Below, in pieces: positions 15,024 through 22,894 of a stretch of DNA of 64,000 nucleotides. Numbering within the stretch: the stretch's first letter is position 1; each line of letters opens with the position of its first letter. This stretch comes from SIG452 sp045638525 (GTDB lineage: Bacteria > Bacillota > Clostridia > UMGS1840), in assembly GCA_045638525.1 (NCBI GenBank), contig JAZUBQ010000001.1:62001-126000 (forward strand), read 5' to 3'. The translations under genes and the position numbers were made by a program. The notes beneath the pieces were generated by a model. That model had not been told where the DNA came from, did no database searches, and saw only the letters and a list, made by a program, of their open reading frames with translations.

Positions 15024-17458
15024 GTTTCACCTATCCAAATCGTACCAAACAAGCACTCAAGGACATTCATTTCACAGTCAATCAGGGAGAATTTATTTTA
15101 ATCTGCGGTCAATCCGGATGTGGAAAAAGCACACTGCTCAGGCTGTTAAAACCTTCCATTTCCCCTTTTGGTGAACTGAGTGGAACCATTTTCTTTTGCG
15201 GAAAACCACTGTCAGAATACGACAAACGAGAACAAGCCGCAAAAATTGGTTTTGTGATGCAAAATCCCGACCATCAGATTGTCACAGACAAAGTATGGCA
15301 CGAGCTTTCTTTTGGATTGGAAAGCCTGGGCTATTCCACAAGCGAAATCCGAACCAGAGTATCCGAAATGGCTTCTTTTTTCGGAATCGGAACCTGGTTT
15401 TATAAAGATGTAACCGAACTTTCCGGCGGACAGAAACAGCTTCTGAATCTTGCTTCCGTAATGGTTATGCAACCGTCGGTTTTAATTTTAGACGAACCCA
15501 CCAGTCAGCTTGACCCAATTGCTGCAGGTGAATTTTTAAAAACCCTTGAAAAAATCAATCGAGAACTGGGAACCACCATTATTTTAACAGAACATCGCTT
15601 AGAGGATGCCTTCCCGTTGGCAGACCGAGTTATCGTGATGGACGAAGGAAAAATCATTGCCAATGAATCACCGGGCAATATTGGAAAAATCCTGAAAGAA
15701 AGCCATCACCCTATGGTTTCTGCACTTCCGACACCTATGAGAGTTTACAGCGAAATCGAAAACAAACCGCCCTGTCCCTTAACCATCCGTGACGGGCGGG
15801 ATTGGTTGCAAACCTATGCCAAAGACCATCCTTTACCGGTTCAAAAAATTCCGGAGGATGTCCCCCCCTCTGATTCTGAGCCTGTCATCGAAGTAAAAGA
15901 TGTATGGTTCCGTTATGAAAAAAACGCACCTGATGTGGTAAAAAATTTCAACTTATGTGTACAAAAAGGAGAACTTTTTTGTTTGCTGGGTGGTAACGGA
16001 ACCGGTAAAACCACTGCACTTTCCGTAATATCCGGTCTTCACACCCCCTACAGAGGTCAGGTGCAACTAAAAGGTCAAAACATTTCAAAAATCAAAGGGT
16101 TATACGATGGATTATTGGGCGTACTCCCTCAAAATCCACAAAGCGTATTTGTGAAACAAACAGTCCTTCTTGATTTACTGGAAATGTTATCCCAACAAAA
16201 AACATCCCAAGAAGAAAAAGAAGAAACCGTAAAACAAATGGCTTCGCTTTGCCGGATTGAACGTCTGTTGGAAAGCCATCCTTACGATTTGTCCGGCGGA
16301 GAGCAACAAAGAGCAGCACTTGCAAAAATTCTTCTGCTAAAGCCTGAAATCCTGCTGTTAGATGAACCGACAAAAGGAATGGATGCCCGGTTTAAGGAAG
16401 AATTTTCTGACATTCTTTTGGATTTGAAACAGAAAGGTGTCACCATTCTGATGGTCTCCCACGATATTGAGTTCTGTGCAAAATATGCCGACCGATGTGC
16501 TCTTGTTTTTGACGGTTCCATCACTTCAAAAGACACGCCCAGAGCGTTTTTTAAAGGGAAAAATTTCTATACCACCGCAGCAAATCGTATGGCAAGAGGC
16601 TGTCTCCCTGATGCAATTTTAGCAGAAGATATCATCGTAGCCTGCGGCGGAGTTCTCCCAAAAAGAGAAAAAAAGAAAGATAATCTTCCAAAGAAACCTC
16701 CCATATCCCAATATACTCCCAAAAAAGAACAAACAAAAACTCCCAAAGCTTCCCGAAAGCTTCCCAAAAGAACACTTGCGGCAACCCTTTCTGTTCTGGT
16801 GCTGATTCCGCTTACATTATATTTTGGAATGTCTCTGTTTGGGGAGCGTGCCTATTATTTCACAAGCTTACTCATCATCATAGAAACCATCATCCCCTTT
16901 TGTATGCTGTTTGAAGCCAGAAAGCCAAAGGCAAGAGAGCTGATTGTCATCAGCGTTTTATGTGCCTTGGGTGTGGCAGGACGGTCTGCATTTTTTATGA
17001 TTCCACAGTTTAAACCCGTGGTGGCACTTGTTGTCATTGCCGGGGTATGCTTTGGTGGAGAAACGGGATTTTTGGTTGGTGCCATCACCGGATTTGTTTC
17101 CAACTTTTTCTTTGGACAAGGTCCATGGGCACCGTGGCAGATGTTCGCCTTCGGAATGATTGGATTTCTCGCCGGAATCTTGTTTCAAAAAGGTTTTTTA
17201 AAAAGGACAAAACTCTTTCTTTGCATATTCGGCTTTTTGGCAACCTTTTTCATATACGGCGGCATTATGAATCCTGCCTCTGTTATTATGTGGCAAAACC
17301 AAATCACCCGGGAGATGATTGCAACTTCTTATGCAATGGGATTCTCCTTTGATATCATCCACGCACTCTCCACTGCCTTTTTCTTGTGGTTCCTCTCGGA
17401 AGCTATGATTGAAAAGTTAGATAGAATCAAAATCAAATACGGTCTGGTGGAAGGATAA
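14996..17458 (+). CDS. Fused ECF transporter: two ATPase domains plus membrane S-component
   Basis: 820 aa. Residues 1-270 are an EcfA-type ATPase (Walker A CGQSGCGKSTLL near 37-48, signature LSGGQKQL, Walker B LILDEPTSQLDP). Residues about 296-540 are a second ATPase (GGNGTGKTTAL, LSGGEQQRAAL, LLLDEPTKGMDA). After a Lys/Pro-rich linker (about 555-595) come some seven hydrophobic segments, with GRSAFFMIPQFKPV and GETGFLVGAITGFVSNFFFGQGPWAPWQM, resembling cobalamin-type ECF S-components. Normally EcfA, EcfA' and S are separate chains; with EcfT next door the whole importer is two polypeptides. Start ATG has a perfect AAGGAGGTG site. Substrate is inferred to be cobalamin or a precursor from the riboswitch and cobO. 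A bidirectional terminator follows. Confidence 0.88.
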   Translation: MENFAVEHVSFTYPNRTKQALKDIHFTVNQGEFILICGQSGCGKSTLLRLLKPSISPFGELSGTIFFCGKPLSEYDKREQAAKIGFVMQNPDHQIVTDKVWHELSFGLESLGYSTSEIRTRVSEMASFFGIGTWFYKDVTELSGGQKQLLNLASVMVMQPSVLILDEPTSQLDPIAAGEFLKTLEKINRELGTTIILTEHRLEDAFPLADRVIVMDEGKIIANESPGNIGKILKESHHPMVSALPTPMRVYSEIENKPPCPLTIRDGRDWLQTYAKDHPLPVQKIPEDVPPSDSEPVIEVKDVWFRYEKNAPDVVKNFNLCVQKGELFCLLGGNGTGKTTALSVISGLHTPYRGQVQLKGQNISKIKGLYDGLLGVLPQNPQSVFVKQTVLLDLLEMLSQQKTSQEEKEETVKQMASLCRIERLLESHPYDLSGGEQQRAALAKILLLKPEILLLDEPTKGMDARFKEEFSDILLDLKQKGVTILMVSHDIEFCAKYADRCALVFDGSITSKDTPRAFFKGKNFYTTAANRMARGCLPDAILAEDIIVACGGVLPKREKKKDNLPKKPPISQYTPKKEQTKTPKASRKLPKRTLAATLSVLVLIPLTLYFGMSLFGERAYYFTSLLIIIETIIPFCMLFEARKPKARELIVISVLCALGVAGRSAFFMIPQFKPVVALVVIAGVCFGGETGFLVGAITGFVSNFFFGQGPWAPWQMFAFGMIGFLAGILFQKGFLKRTKLFLCIFGFLATFFIYGGIMNPASVIMWQNQITREMIATSYAMGFSFDIIHALSTAFFLWFLSEAMIEKLDRIKIKYGLVEG

Positions 17459-17475
17459 ATTTTTTATCACAAAAC

Positions 17476-17515
17476 AAAAACAGGAACGATTTTCAAAAAT
17501 CGTTCCTGTTTTTTT
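17476..17515. terminator. Bidirectional terminator between the ECF operon and the LRR/CuAO gene
   Basis: Stem AAAACAGGAACGATTTT with its complement, single-base loop, A-run on one side and T-run on the other, so it can stop transcription from both directions. Confidence 0.9.
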
Positions 17516-17524
17516 GCCTATATT

Positions 17525-18604
17525 CTATTCATAAATAGATACGGTGCGGGTCGCTCCATCCCATTCAACATTATAGTTGAAGGCTTCTGCCGCCGCTCTT
17601 GCGGGAATCAGCGTTCTGCCATCCATAATAATCGGAGGAGAATCCAACTCGTAATATCCGTTACCGAAAGAATTTCTCATATAATCTCTGCCAATTACAA
17701 ATTCAGCAAACACGTATCCCCTCGTAGGTGCATACCATTTTTCTGCCAAAACTCTCTGCTCTGCCTGATTCCATTCTACTGTTGCTCCCAAGGCTTCAAA
17801 AATTGCTCTTAGGGGAACCATCGTTCTGGAATTTATTATCTGTGGCTGAACATCAAACTGCACTTTTTGCCCGTTAACAACCACTGTAATTTCATCTTGA
17901 TTCAATTTCATGTCCTCTTGAAAATGAATGGTGGCGTTGGTCAGACAAGAATTATTTTTCCCAATCAAAACAGCATCCCACTGCTCTTTTGTTCCCATAA
18001 AATACACATTCTGCAAGTTATCACATTCACGAAATGCATGGTCTCCAATGGTTTCAATACTGCCGCCAATGGTCACATCGGTCAAATTTTTGCAAGCATA
18101 AAATGCTTTATTGCCAATCGTTTTAATTCCATTCCCAAAGGTCACACGAGTGAGATTCTGACAATCGCTAAACGAAGAAGATCCAATCGAAGTGAGGCTA
18201 TCGGGAAAAACAAGTTCACTCAGCCCATTGCAACCAACAAACGCTGTATTCCCAATCGTTTCCAAACCGTTTCCAAAGTTCACTCGTGATAAAGATGCAA
18301 GATTCTGAAATGCAGCATTTCCAATCGTGGTAACATTATCCGAAATGTTCACTTCCTCTACATTGTGGCAACCGTAAAACGCTGTAAAATCGATGGTTGT
18401 CACAGGATAACCGTCTAACATATCCGGAATGGTCACAGAGCCGCTGACAGCGGGATCGCATTCTTCAATCAGTATTTCCTCATTATTCCTAATCGCGTAG
18501 GCAAAAATTCCGCTTATTTTCGCAGAAACACTCAGCGTGGTCAACGAAACAAAAGCGATAGTCAAAACCATCGTAATCAGTAAACTCAATAATTTCTTTT
18601 TCAT
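17525..18604 (-). CDS. Secreted LRR_5 protein with copper-amine-oxidase-N-like domain
   Basis: 359 aa. Signal peptide residues 1-28 (MKKKLLSLLITMVLTIAF, cleavage near SVSAK). Residues about 50-225 are seven or so BspA-type LRR repeats (e.g. NVTTIGNAAFQNLASLSRV). Residues about 230-359 match the copper amine oxidase N-terminal domain (PF07833): VVVNGQKVQFDVQPQIINSR, TMVPLRAIFEALGATVEWN, and MDGRTLIPARAAAEAFNYNVEWD. That domain is common as a wall-associated module in Clostridia and does not imply oxidase activity; no oxidase catalytic region is present. AGGAGG precedes the ATG. Function probably surface adhesion or scaffolding; ligand unknown. Confidence 0.82.
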   Translation of the reverse strand: MKKKLLSLLITMVLTIAFVSLTTLSVSAKISGIFAYAIRNNEEILIEECDPAVSGSVTIPDMLDGYPVTTIDFTAFYGCHNVEEVNISDNVTTIGNAAFQNLASLSRVNFGNGLETIGNTAFVGCNGLSELVFPDSLTSIGSSSFSDCQNLTRVTFGNGIKTIGNKAFYACKNLTDVTIGGSIETIGDHAFRECDNLQNVYFMGTKEQWDAVLIGKNNSCLTNATIHFQEDMKLNQDEITVVVNGQKVQFDVQPQIINSRTMVPLRAIFEALGATVEWNQAEQRVLAEKWYAPTRGYVFAEFVIGRDYMRNSFGNGYYELDSPPIIMDGRTLIPARAAAEAFNYNVEWDGATRTVSIYE

Positions 18605-18699
18605 TGGGGGTCCCCTCCTGCATGATAGAATATTTTGATGATGTTATTTTATGGAATGATTTCCTAACTAAGCGATGAAGTTCACTGATTCTGCGCCTT

Positions 18700-19281
18700 T
18701 TATCGAGCCTTCCCGAAGAACAGGGGGGAGAGTCGTTTATAAAGCACAAAAGCAAATGCCACGTTAATAAGTCCCTTTATTAGAGTGAAGGGGAAGTTCA
18801 TATAGATTAAGGCAGTCCAGAGATTGGTGACGTTGGGGTTGATTGCCTGATACATTTTGATAATGGTTTCCATGGGAAGCATAGCGGTATACATGGGATA
18901 TACCAAATAATAATTGGTGAAAACCCCTACAAATGCCATAGAAAATGCACCGGCTAAAGAACCGAAAATTGCACTTTTTAAGTTTCGCTTCACTTGATAG
19001 AGCCATGCGGCAGGAACTACAAAGAGTACGCCAAGTAAGAAATTGGAAGTCGCACCCACAAATCCGGCACTGCCAAAGAACAAATTAAACAATATGTTTT
19101 TGATGAAACATACAGCTACAGCATACCAGGGTCCAAAGGCAAAACCTGCCAGTAATGCCGGCAAATCCGAAAAATCAAGCTTGATAAAACCCGGCATCAG
19201 CGGAATGGAAAAGCCAATTAAAGATAAAGCGATTGACACGGCGGCAAGCATTGCCGTCACGGTGAGTTTTCTGGTTTTCAT
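18700..19281 (-). CDS. ribU: Riboflavin ECF transporter S-component RibU
   Basis: 193 aa membrane protein with about six hydrophobic helices. The sequence has the ECF S-component start TVTAMLAAVSIALS and the RibU-type KLDFSDLPALLAGFAFGP stretch, GATSNFLLG and NYYLVYPMY. It binds riboflavin and docks onto a shared EcfAA'T module encoded elsewhere. An FMN riboswitch directly precedes it, which settles the substrate. Downstream is an LRR protein gene with 95 bases between and no clear terminator. Confidence 0.93.
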   Translation of the reverse strand: MKTRKLTVTAMLAAVSIALSLIGFSIPLMPGFIKLDFSDLPALLAGFAFGPWYAVAVCFIKNILFNLFFGSAGFVGATSNFLLGVLFVVPAAWLYQVKRNLKSAIFGSLAGAFSMAFVGVFTNYYLVYPMYTAMLPMETIIKMYQAINPNVTNLWTALIYMNFPFTLIKGLINVAFAFVLYKRLSPLFFGKAR

Positions 19282-19293
19282 AATGTAGATTTC

Positions 19294-19434
19294 CTTTCTT
19301 TCTTCCTGACTGTAACGGTCGGTATTGGAATTTCACCAATTCAGCCTTTTTAGAAAAAAGGCGGGTGGACTGTCCGCAGGTTTCGTTAAAACTGCGCTTA
19401 CCACCGGTCGGGAATTTCACCCTGCCCTGAAAGT
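19294..19434 (-). promoter_or_regulatory. FMN riboswitch controlling ribU
   Basis: On the minus strand the FMN aptamer parts occur in order: TTTCAGGGCAGGGTGAAATTC, CCGACCGGTGGT, an AGTCC segment with CCGCC, TTGGTGAAATTCCAATACCGAC and ACAGTC. The 3' strand of the closing stem (GAAAG, 19294-19298) overlaps the ribosome site AAAGGAAA just before the ATG, and no terminator lies between aptamer and gene, so control is probably at translation initiation. Confidence 0.95.
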
Positions 19435-19481
19435 TTATTTTTTTATTTTTTATTTTTTCAATATTTTTAATTTTCCCAAGC

Positions 19482-20414
19482 TTAATCTACCACATAAAGC
19501 TTAATGGTTTTTTCCTCGGTGGTTATAATATCTTCGGGAAGCTTTAAGGTAACGGTATAGGAAGCATTGGAATTTTCGGGGTCATAATCGTTGATATAGC
19601 CACCGATTTCCGTCACAGAATCAATCAGAGATTCTTTTCCTGCAATTTCAATTTGCTCCTGATTTAAGTTAAAGGTTAACTCATCAGGAAGATTTTTAAT
19701 AACAATGGGAACCGTTTTTCGTTTTAAGATGGGAACCTGAACCGTAATGGATTCGTTGGCAATCTTTAAAAATTTATCGGTAACTTCTTCCCCTTTGGAA
19801 TCCACTGCAATCCCTGTAAATTCGTTATAAATTTCTGATTTTACATTGGTCATATCCAAATGAACCACAACTTCACTGATTTTGGATTCCACAAGCTCCG
19901 GAACTCTGACGGTTGCCATTTCGGGAGAAATCATAATGTTGTTTTTGTCAATATAATAATCCGGATGCAAGGTTCCGTCATAGGAAAGTTTGATGGGTTT
20001 CTGAGTGGAAATAATCCGATCCACGTACAAAGAAACCGTGGAAGGGCTTTTGGAAACCACTGTAATATTACCGTCCTCGGAGCGGACTCTCACAGGGAAG
20101 GAATATTCGCCCACCGCTTTTGCAGTGGAAACATCCACATAAGCCGACAAACTTCCCGGATCAAATGTATTTAAGTAAGAACGTTTGGTGGAGATGGTCA
20201 AATTGGTTTTCAGATTTTTCGGAGCAGCGCTGATAACATAGCCTTCACTGTTGATATCAGCTTCCCCTGTAATGGAAATGGGAACCTCGTAAGCATCATA
20301 GCTCAGCTCCGGATTTTGTGCCAGTTGTACGAAGGCCCACAGTAAAATTGCCAGAATAAGCGAAAAGATTTTGAGCGCAGTATTATGCCGAATGACATCT
20401 AAAAAATTTTTCAT
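19482..20414 (-). CDS. cdaR: CdaR (YbbR-domain) regulator of diadenylate cyclase
   Basis: 310 aa. One N-terminal membrane anchor (IFSLILAILLWAFVQLAQNPE, residues about 15-35) is followed by four beta-rich YbbR repeats, recognisable by segments such as YEVPISITGEADIN, FPVRVRSEDGNI and VPIVIKNLPDELTF. CdaR stands in the membrane with its repeats outside and modulates CdaA, thereby c-di-AMP levels and cell-wall and potassium homeostasis. It lies 48 bases after cdaA on the same strand, the universal order in Firmicutes. glmM, the usual third gene of this operon, is missing here; the FMN-riboswitch/ribU unit follows. Confidence 0.92.
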   Translation of the reverse strand: MKNFLDVIRHNTALKIFSLILAILLWAFVQLAQNPELSYDAYEVPISITGEADINSEGYVISAAPKNLKTNLTISTKRSYLNTFDPGSLSAYVDVSTAKAVGEYSFPVRVRSEDGNITVVSKSPSTVSLYVDRIISTQKPIKLSYDGTLHPDYYIDKNNIMISPEMATVRVPELVESKISEVVVHLDMTNVKSEIYNEFTGIAVDSKGEEVTDKFLKIANESITVQVPILKRKTVPIVIKNLPDELTFNLNQEQIEIAGKESLIDSVTEIGGYINDYDPENSNASYTVTLKLPEDIITTEEKTIKLYVVD

Positions 20415-20462
20415 AAGGACCTCCTATCTTAGATTTTTTATTTTCTGATTTTTTTATTTTTT

Positions 20463-21314
20463 TTATTTTTTTATTTTTCCAACAAATTTTTTAAGATTCA
20501 CTTTTTTATTGGTTTTTTCTTCTTTGATTAAAAGTTTGGTGAGTGCTTCTTTCAATACCACGGGGCTTAAATTTCTGGTTAAACCGCCGTTACAAGCCAG
20601 AGAAATCTTCCCGGTTTCTTCCGAAACAATAACAGTGATACAGTCGCTTCCCTCGGTAATCCCCAGACCTGCACGATGACGGGTTCCCAGTTCCGATTCC
20701 AGGCTGTCATTTTGCGACAAAGGCAAAAAGCAGGAAGCCGCTTTAATTTTCCCGTCTCCAATGATGACCGCACCGTCGTGCAGGGGAGCTTTGGGATAGA
20801 AAATATTATTAAGAAGCTCGGTGGACACCTGCGCATCCAACGCAACTCCCGTTCTTACGATATCCATAATTTTGGTGGCCTGCTCAATTACAATCAATGC
20901 CCCGATTTTCTTTTCGGACAAAGCTTTTGCAGATGCCGTTACGGCGTTAATCACATTCACCACAGGGTCAGAATGAGCTTCCAGATCAAAATTTAAAAGG
21001 CTCAATCGGCTTTTGCCCACTCTTGCCAAAGCAGAACGAATTTCCGGCTGAAACAGAATAAATACCGCCAACAGCCCCACCTGCATGGTGTTTTGCAAAA
21101 TAAAGTTGATGGTGTTTAGCTTAAACATTTCCGATAACTGCACACAAACCATCAACACCACAATGCCTTTTAACACCTGAACGGCACGGGTATCTTTAAA
21201 AAACTTTGCAATTTTATAAATCAGATAGGCAACAACCAAAATATCCACATAATCCGCCAAACGCATTGTGGATAGCATTGTCAGGCCTGATGGAATATTA
21301 AAATGGAACGGCAT
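20463..21314 (-). CDS. cdaA: Diadenylate cyclase CdaA
   Basis: 283 aa from the ATG at 21312-21314, which follows GGAGGTG by 5 bases; an upstream in-frame TTG is disfavoured. Three N-terminal membrane helices (about residues 24-90) are followed by the DAC domain: DGA at 180-182 in APLHDGAVII and RHR at 212-214 in GTRHRAGLGI, the two motifs that bind ATP and metal. It makes c-di-AMP from two ATP. It forms an operon with cdaR and is divergent from murA. Confidence 0.95.
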   Translation of the reverse strand: MPFHFNIPSGLTMLSTMRLADYVDILVVAYLIYKIAKFFKDTRAVQVLKGIVVLMVCVQLSEMFKLNTINFILQNTMQVGLLAVFILFQPEIRSALARVGKSRLSLLNFDLEAHSDPVVNVINAVTASAKALSEKKIGALIVIEQATKIMDIVRTGVALDAQVSTELLNNIFYPKAPLHDGAVIIGDGKIKAASCFLPLSQNDSLESELGTRHRAGLGITEGSDCITVIVSEETGKISLACNGGLTRNLSPVVLKEALTKLLIKEEKTNKKVNLKKFVGKIKK

Positions 21315-21367
21315 TTTTTCACCTCCGGTCAACAATCTGTCAAATCATTTTATACGAAGTCATTTTT

Positions 21368-21396
21368 ATTATACTACTTACTATGTGAATTGTCAC
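21368..21396 (-). promoter_or_regulatory. Promoter of cdaA-cdaR
   Basis: Minus strand GTGACA (21391-21396), 17 bases, TATAAT (21368-21373). Confidence 0.6.
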
Positions 21397-21552
21397 GGAT
21401 TTTTTTATTACATTTATGTTACAATTTCATCATGTATTTTTCCGAAGAATCAGGTAATACTATGGTTAGCTTTTTCATACAGAACACCGGAAACCAGCAT
21501 TTTTTCAGCAAATATTTCAGGAACAAAAACACCCAAAAAAGGAGAATTACAG

Positions 21553-22803
21553 TTGCCAAACTTCGAAATCAAAGGAAAACGCCCAATCGCCGGAACAGTT
21601 GCGGTGCAAGGTTCGAAAAATGCGGCACTTCCCATTCTTGCCGCAACACTGTTATGTAATCAAGATTGCAAATTAAACAACATACCGCCGATTTCGGATA
21701 TTTCCAATATGCAGATTTTGCTTGCAACCACCGGAAAACAAATCACGCAAAATAATCGCAGTTATCTTTGTGAGGCATCTCAGGAAATTTCGCCTTTTGC
21801 TTCTTATGACATCACCCACCGTCTGCGTGCCTCGTTTTTAGTAGCAGGTCCGTTACTTGCCAAACAGGGATATGCAGAAATTGCCTATCCGGGCGGTTGC
21901 CCAATCGGTGCCAGACCGGTGGATTTGCATTTGAAAGGTTTTGAAAAACTGGGGGCATCCATTCACACCAAAAACGGCTACATTTCGCTAAAAGCCTCCC
22001 GTCTGAAAGGCAATAAAATTTATCTGGATTTTCCCAGTGTGGGTGCCACAGAAAATTTAATGATGGCGGCAAGTCTGGCAAAAGGGACTACCTTGATTGA
22101 AAATGCCGCTGCAGAGCCTGAAATCAAAGACCTTGCTGATTTTCTCAATAAAATGGGTGCAAAAATTTCGGGTGCCGGAACAAACAGTATTAAAATTGAA
22201 GGCGTTTGCTCATTACAAGGCGGCGAACACACCATCATCCCCGACCGAATTGAAGCAGGAACCTATATGCTTGCGGCAGCTGCCACCGGCGGAAAAATCA
22301 CCCTCAATAACGTTATCAGCGAACATTTAAAGCCGGTCATTTGTAAGTTAAAGGATACCGGCACTTTGGTATCCTCCACAGAGGATTCCGTCACGGTAGA
22401 AGGAAAAGGCAGCTACAATGCTGTTGATATCAAAACCCTTCCTTATCCCGGATTTCCAACCGATTTACAGTCGCAATTCTGTGCAATGCTGTGCTGTGCG
22501 AAAGGAACTTCCATCATTACGGAAACTATTTTTGAAAATCGTCTGATGCATATTGGGGAACTAAAACGGCTGGGTGCACAGATTACCACCGAGGGGCGGA
22601 CTGCCATCATCGAGGGAGTTTCCCACTTAAACGGTGCTCAGGTTTGCGCCAGTGATTTACGGGCATCAGCCTCTTTAATCATTGCAGGGTTGATGGCAGA
22701 AGGAACCACCATTGTTTCCGATAGCGGTCATTTGCTTCGGGGATATCATAATATTGTGGAAAACTTAAAAACTTTGGGAGCCCAGATTGAAATTTTGCCA
22801 TAA
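21553..22803 (+). CDS. murA: UDP-N-acetylglucosamine 1-carboxyvinyltransferase
   Basis: 416 aa from a TTG at 21553, set by the AAAGGAG ribosome site 8 bases upstream and by the family N-terminus (PNFEIKGKRPIAGTVAVQG). The open frame runs 95 codons further upstream into the cdaA gene but that stretch is not MurA-like. The enzyme transfers enolpyruvate from PEP to UDP-GlcNAc, the first committed peptidoglycan step. Catalytic residues are K22-N23 (GSKNAALPILA) and C116 in the GGCPIGARPVDLH loop, the fosfomycin target Cys. The C-terminal DLRASASLIIAGLMAEG motif is intact. A terminator shared with pckG follows. Confidence 0.95.
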   Translation: MPNFEIKGKRPIAGTVAVQGSKNAALPILAATLLCNQDCKLNNIPPISDISNMQILLATTGKQITQNNRSYLCEASQEISPFASYDITHRLRASFLVAGPLLAKQGYAEIAYPGGCPIGARPVDLHLKGFEKLGASIHTKNGYISLKASRLKGNKIYLDFPSVGATENLMMAASLAKGTTLIENAAAEPEIKDLADFLNKMGAKISGAGTNSIKIEGVCSLQGGEHTIIPDRIEAGTYMLAAAATGGKITLNNVISEHLKPVICKLKDTGTLVSSTEDSVTVEGKGSYNAVDIKTLPYPGFPTDLQSQFCAMLCCAKGTSIITETIFENRLMHIGELKRLGAQITTEGRTAIIEGVSHLNGAQVCASDLRASASLIIAGLMAEGTTIVSDSGHLLRGYHNIVENLKTLGAQIEILP

Positions 22804-22847
22804 AATCATGACCACTACTTCAACTATCGCATGATTTTCATTATACA

Positions 22848-22878
22848 AAAAAAGTCTCACCGAAGTGAGACTTTTTTC
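22848..22878. terminator. Bidirectional terminator between murA and pckG
   Basis: Stem AAGTCTCAC/GTGAGACTT with CGAA loop, A-run before and T-run after; serves the convergent genes. Confidence 0.88.
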
Positions 22879-22894
22879 TATAACACAGTGGTTA

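Noticed and set aside
21268..21552. 95-codon upstream extension of murA
   Set aside because: Overlaps the cdaA gene and promoter, is not MurA-like, and the TTG at 21553 has the AAAGGAG site.
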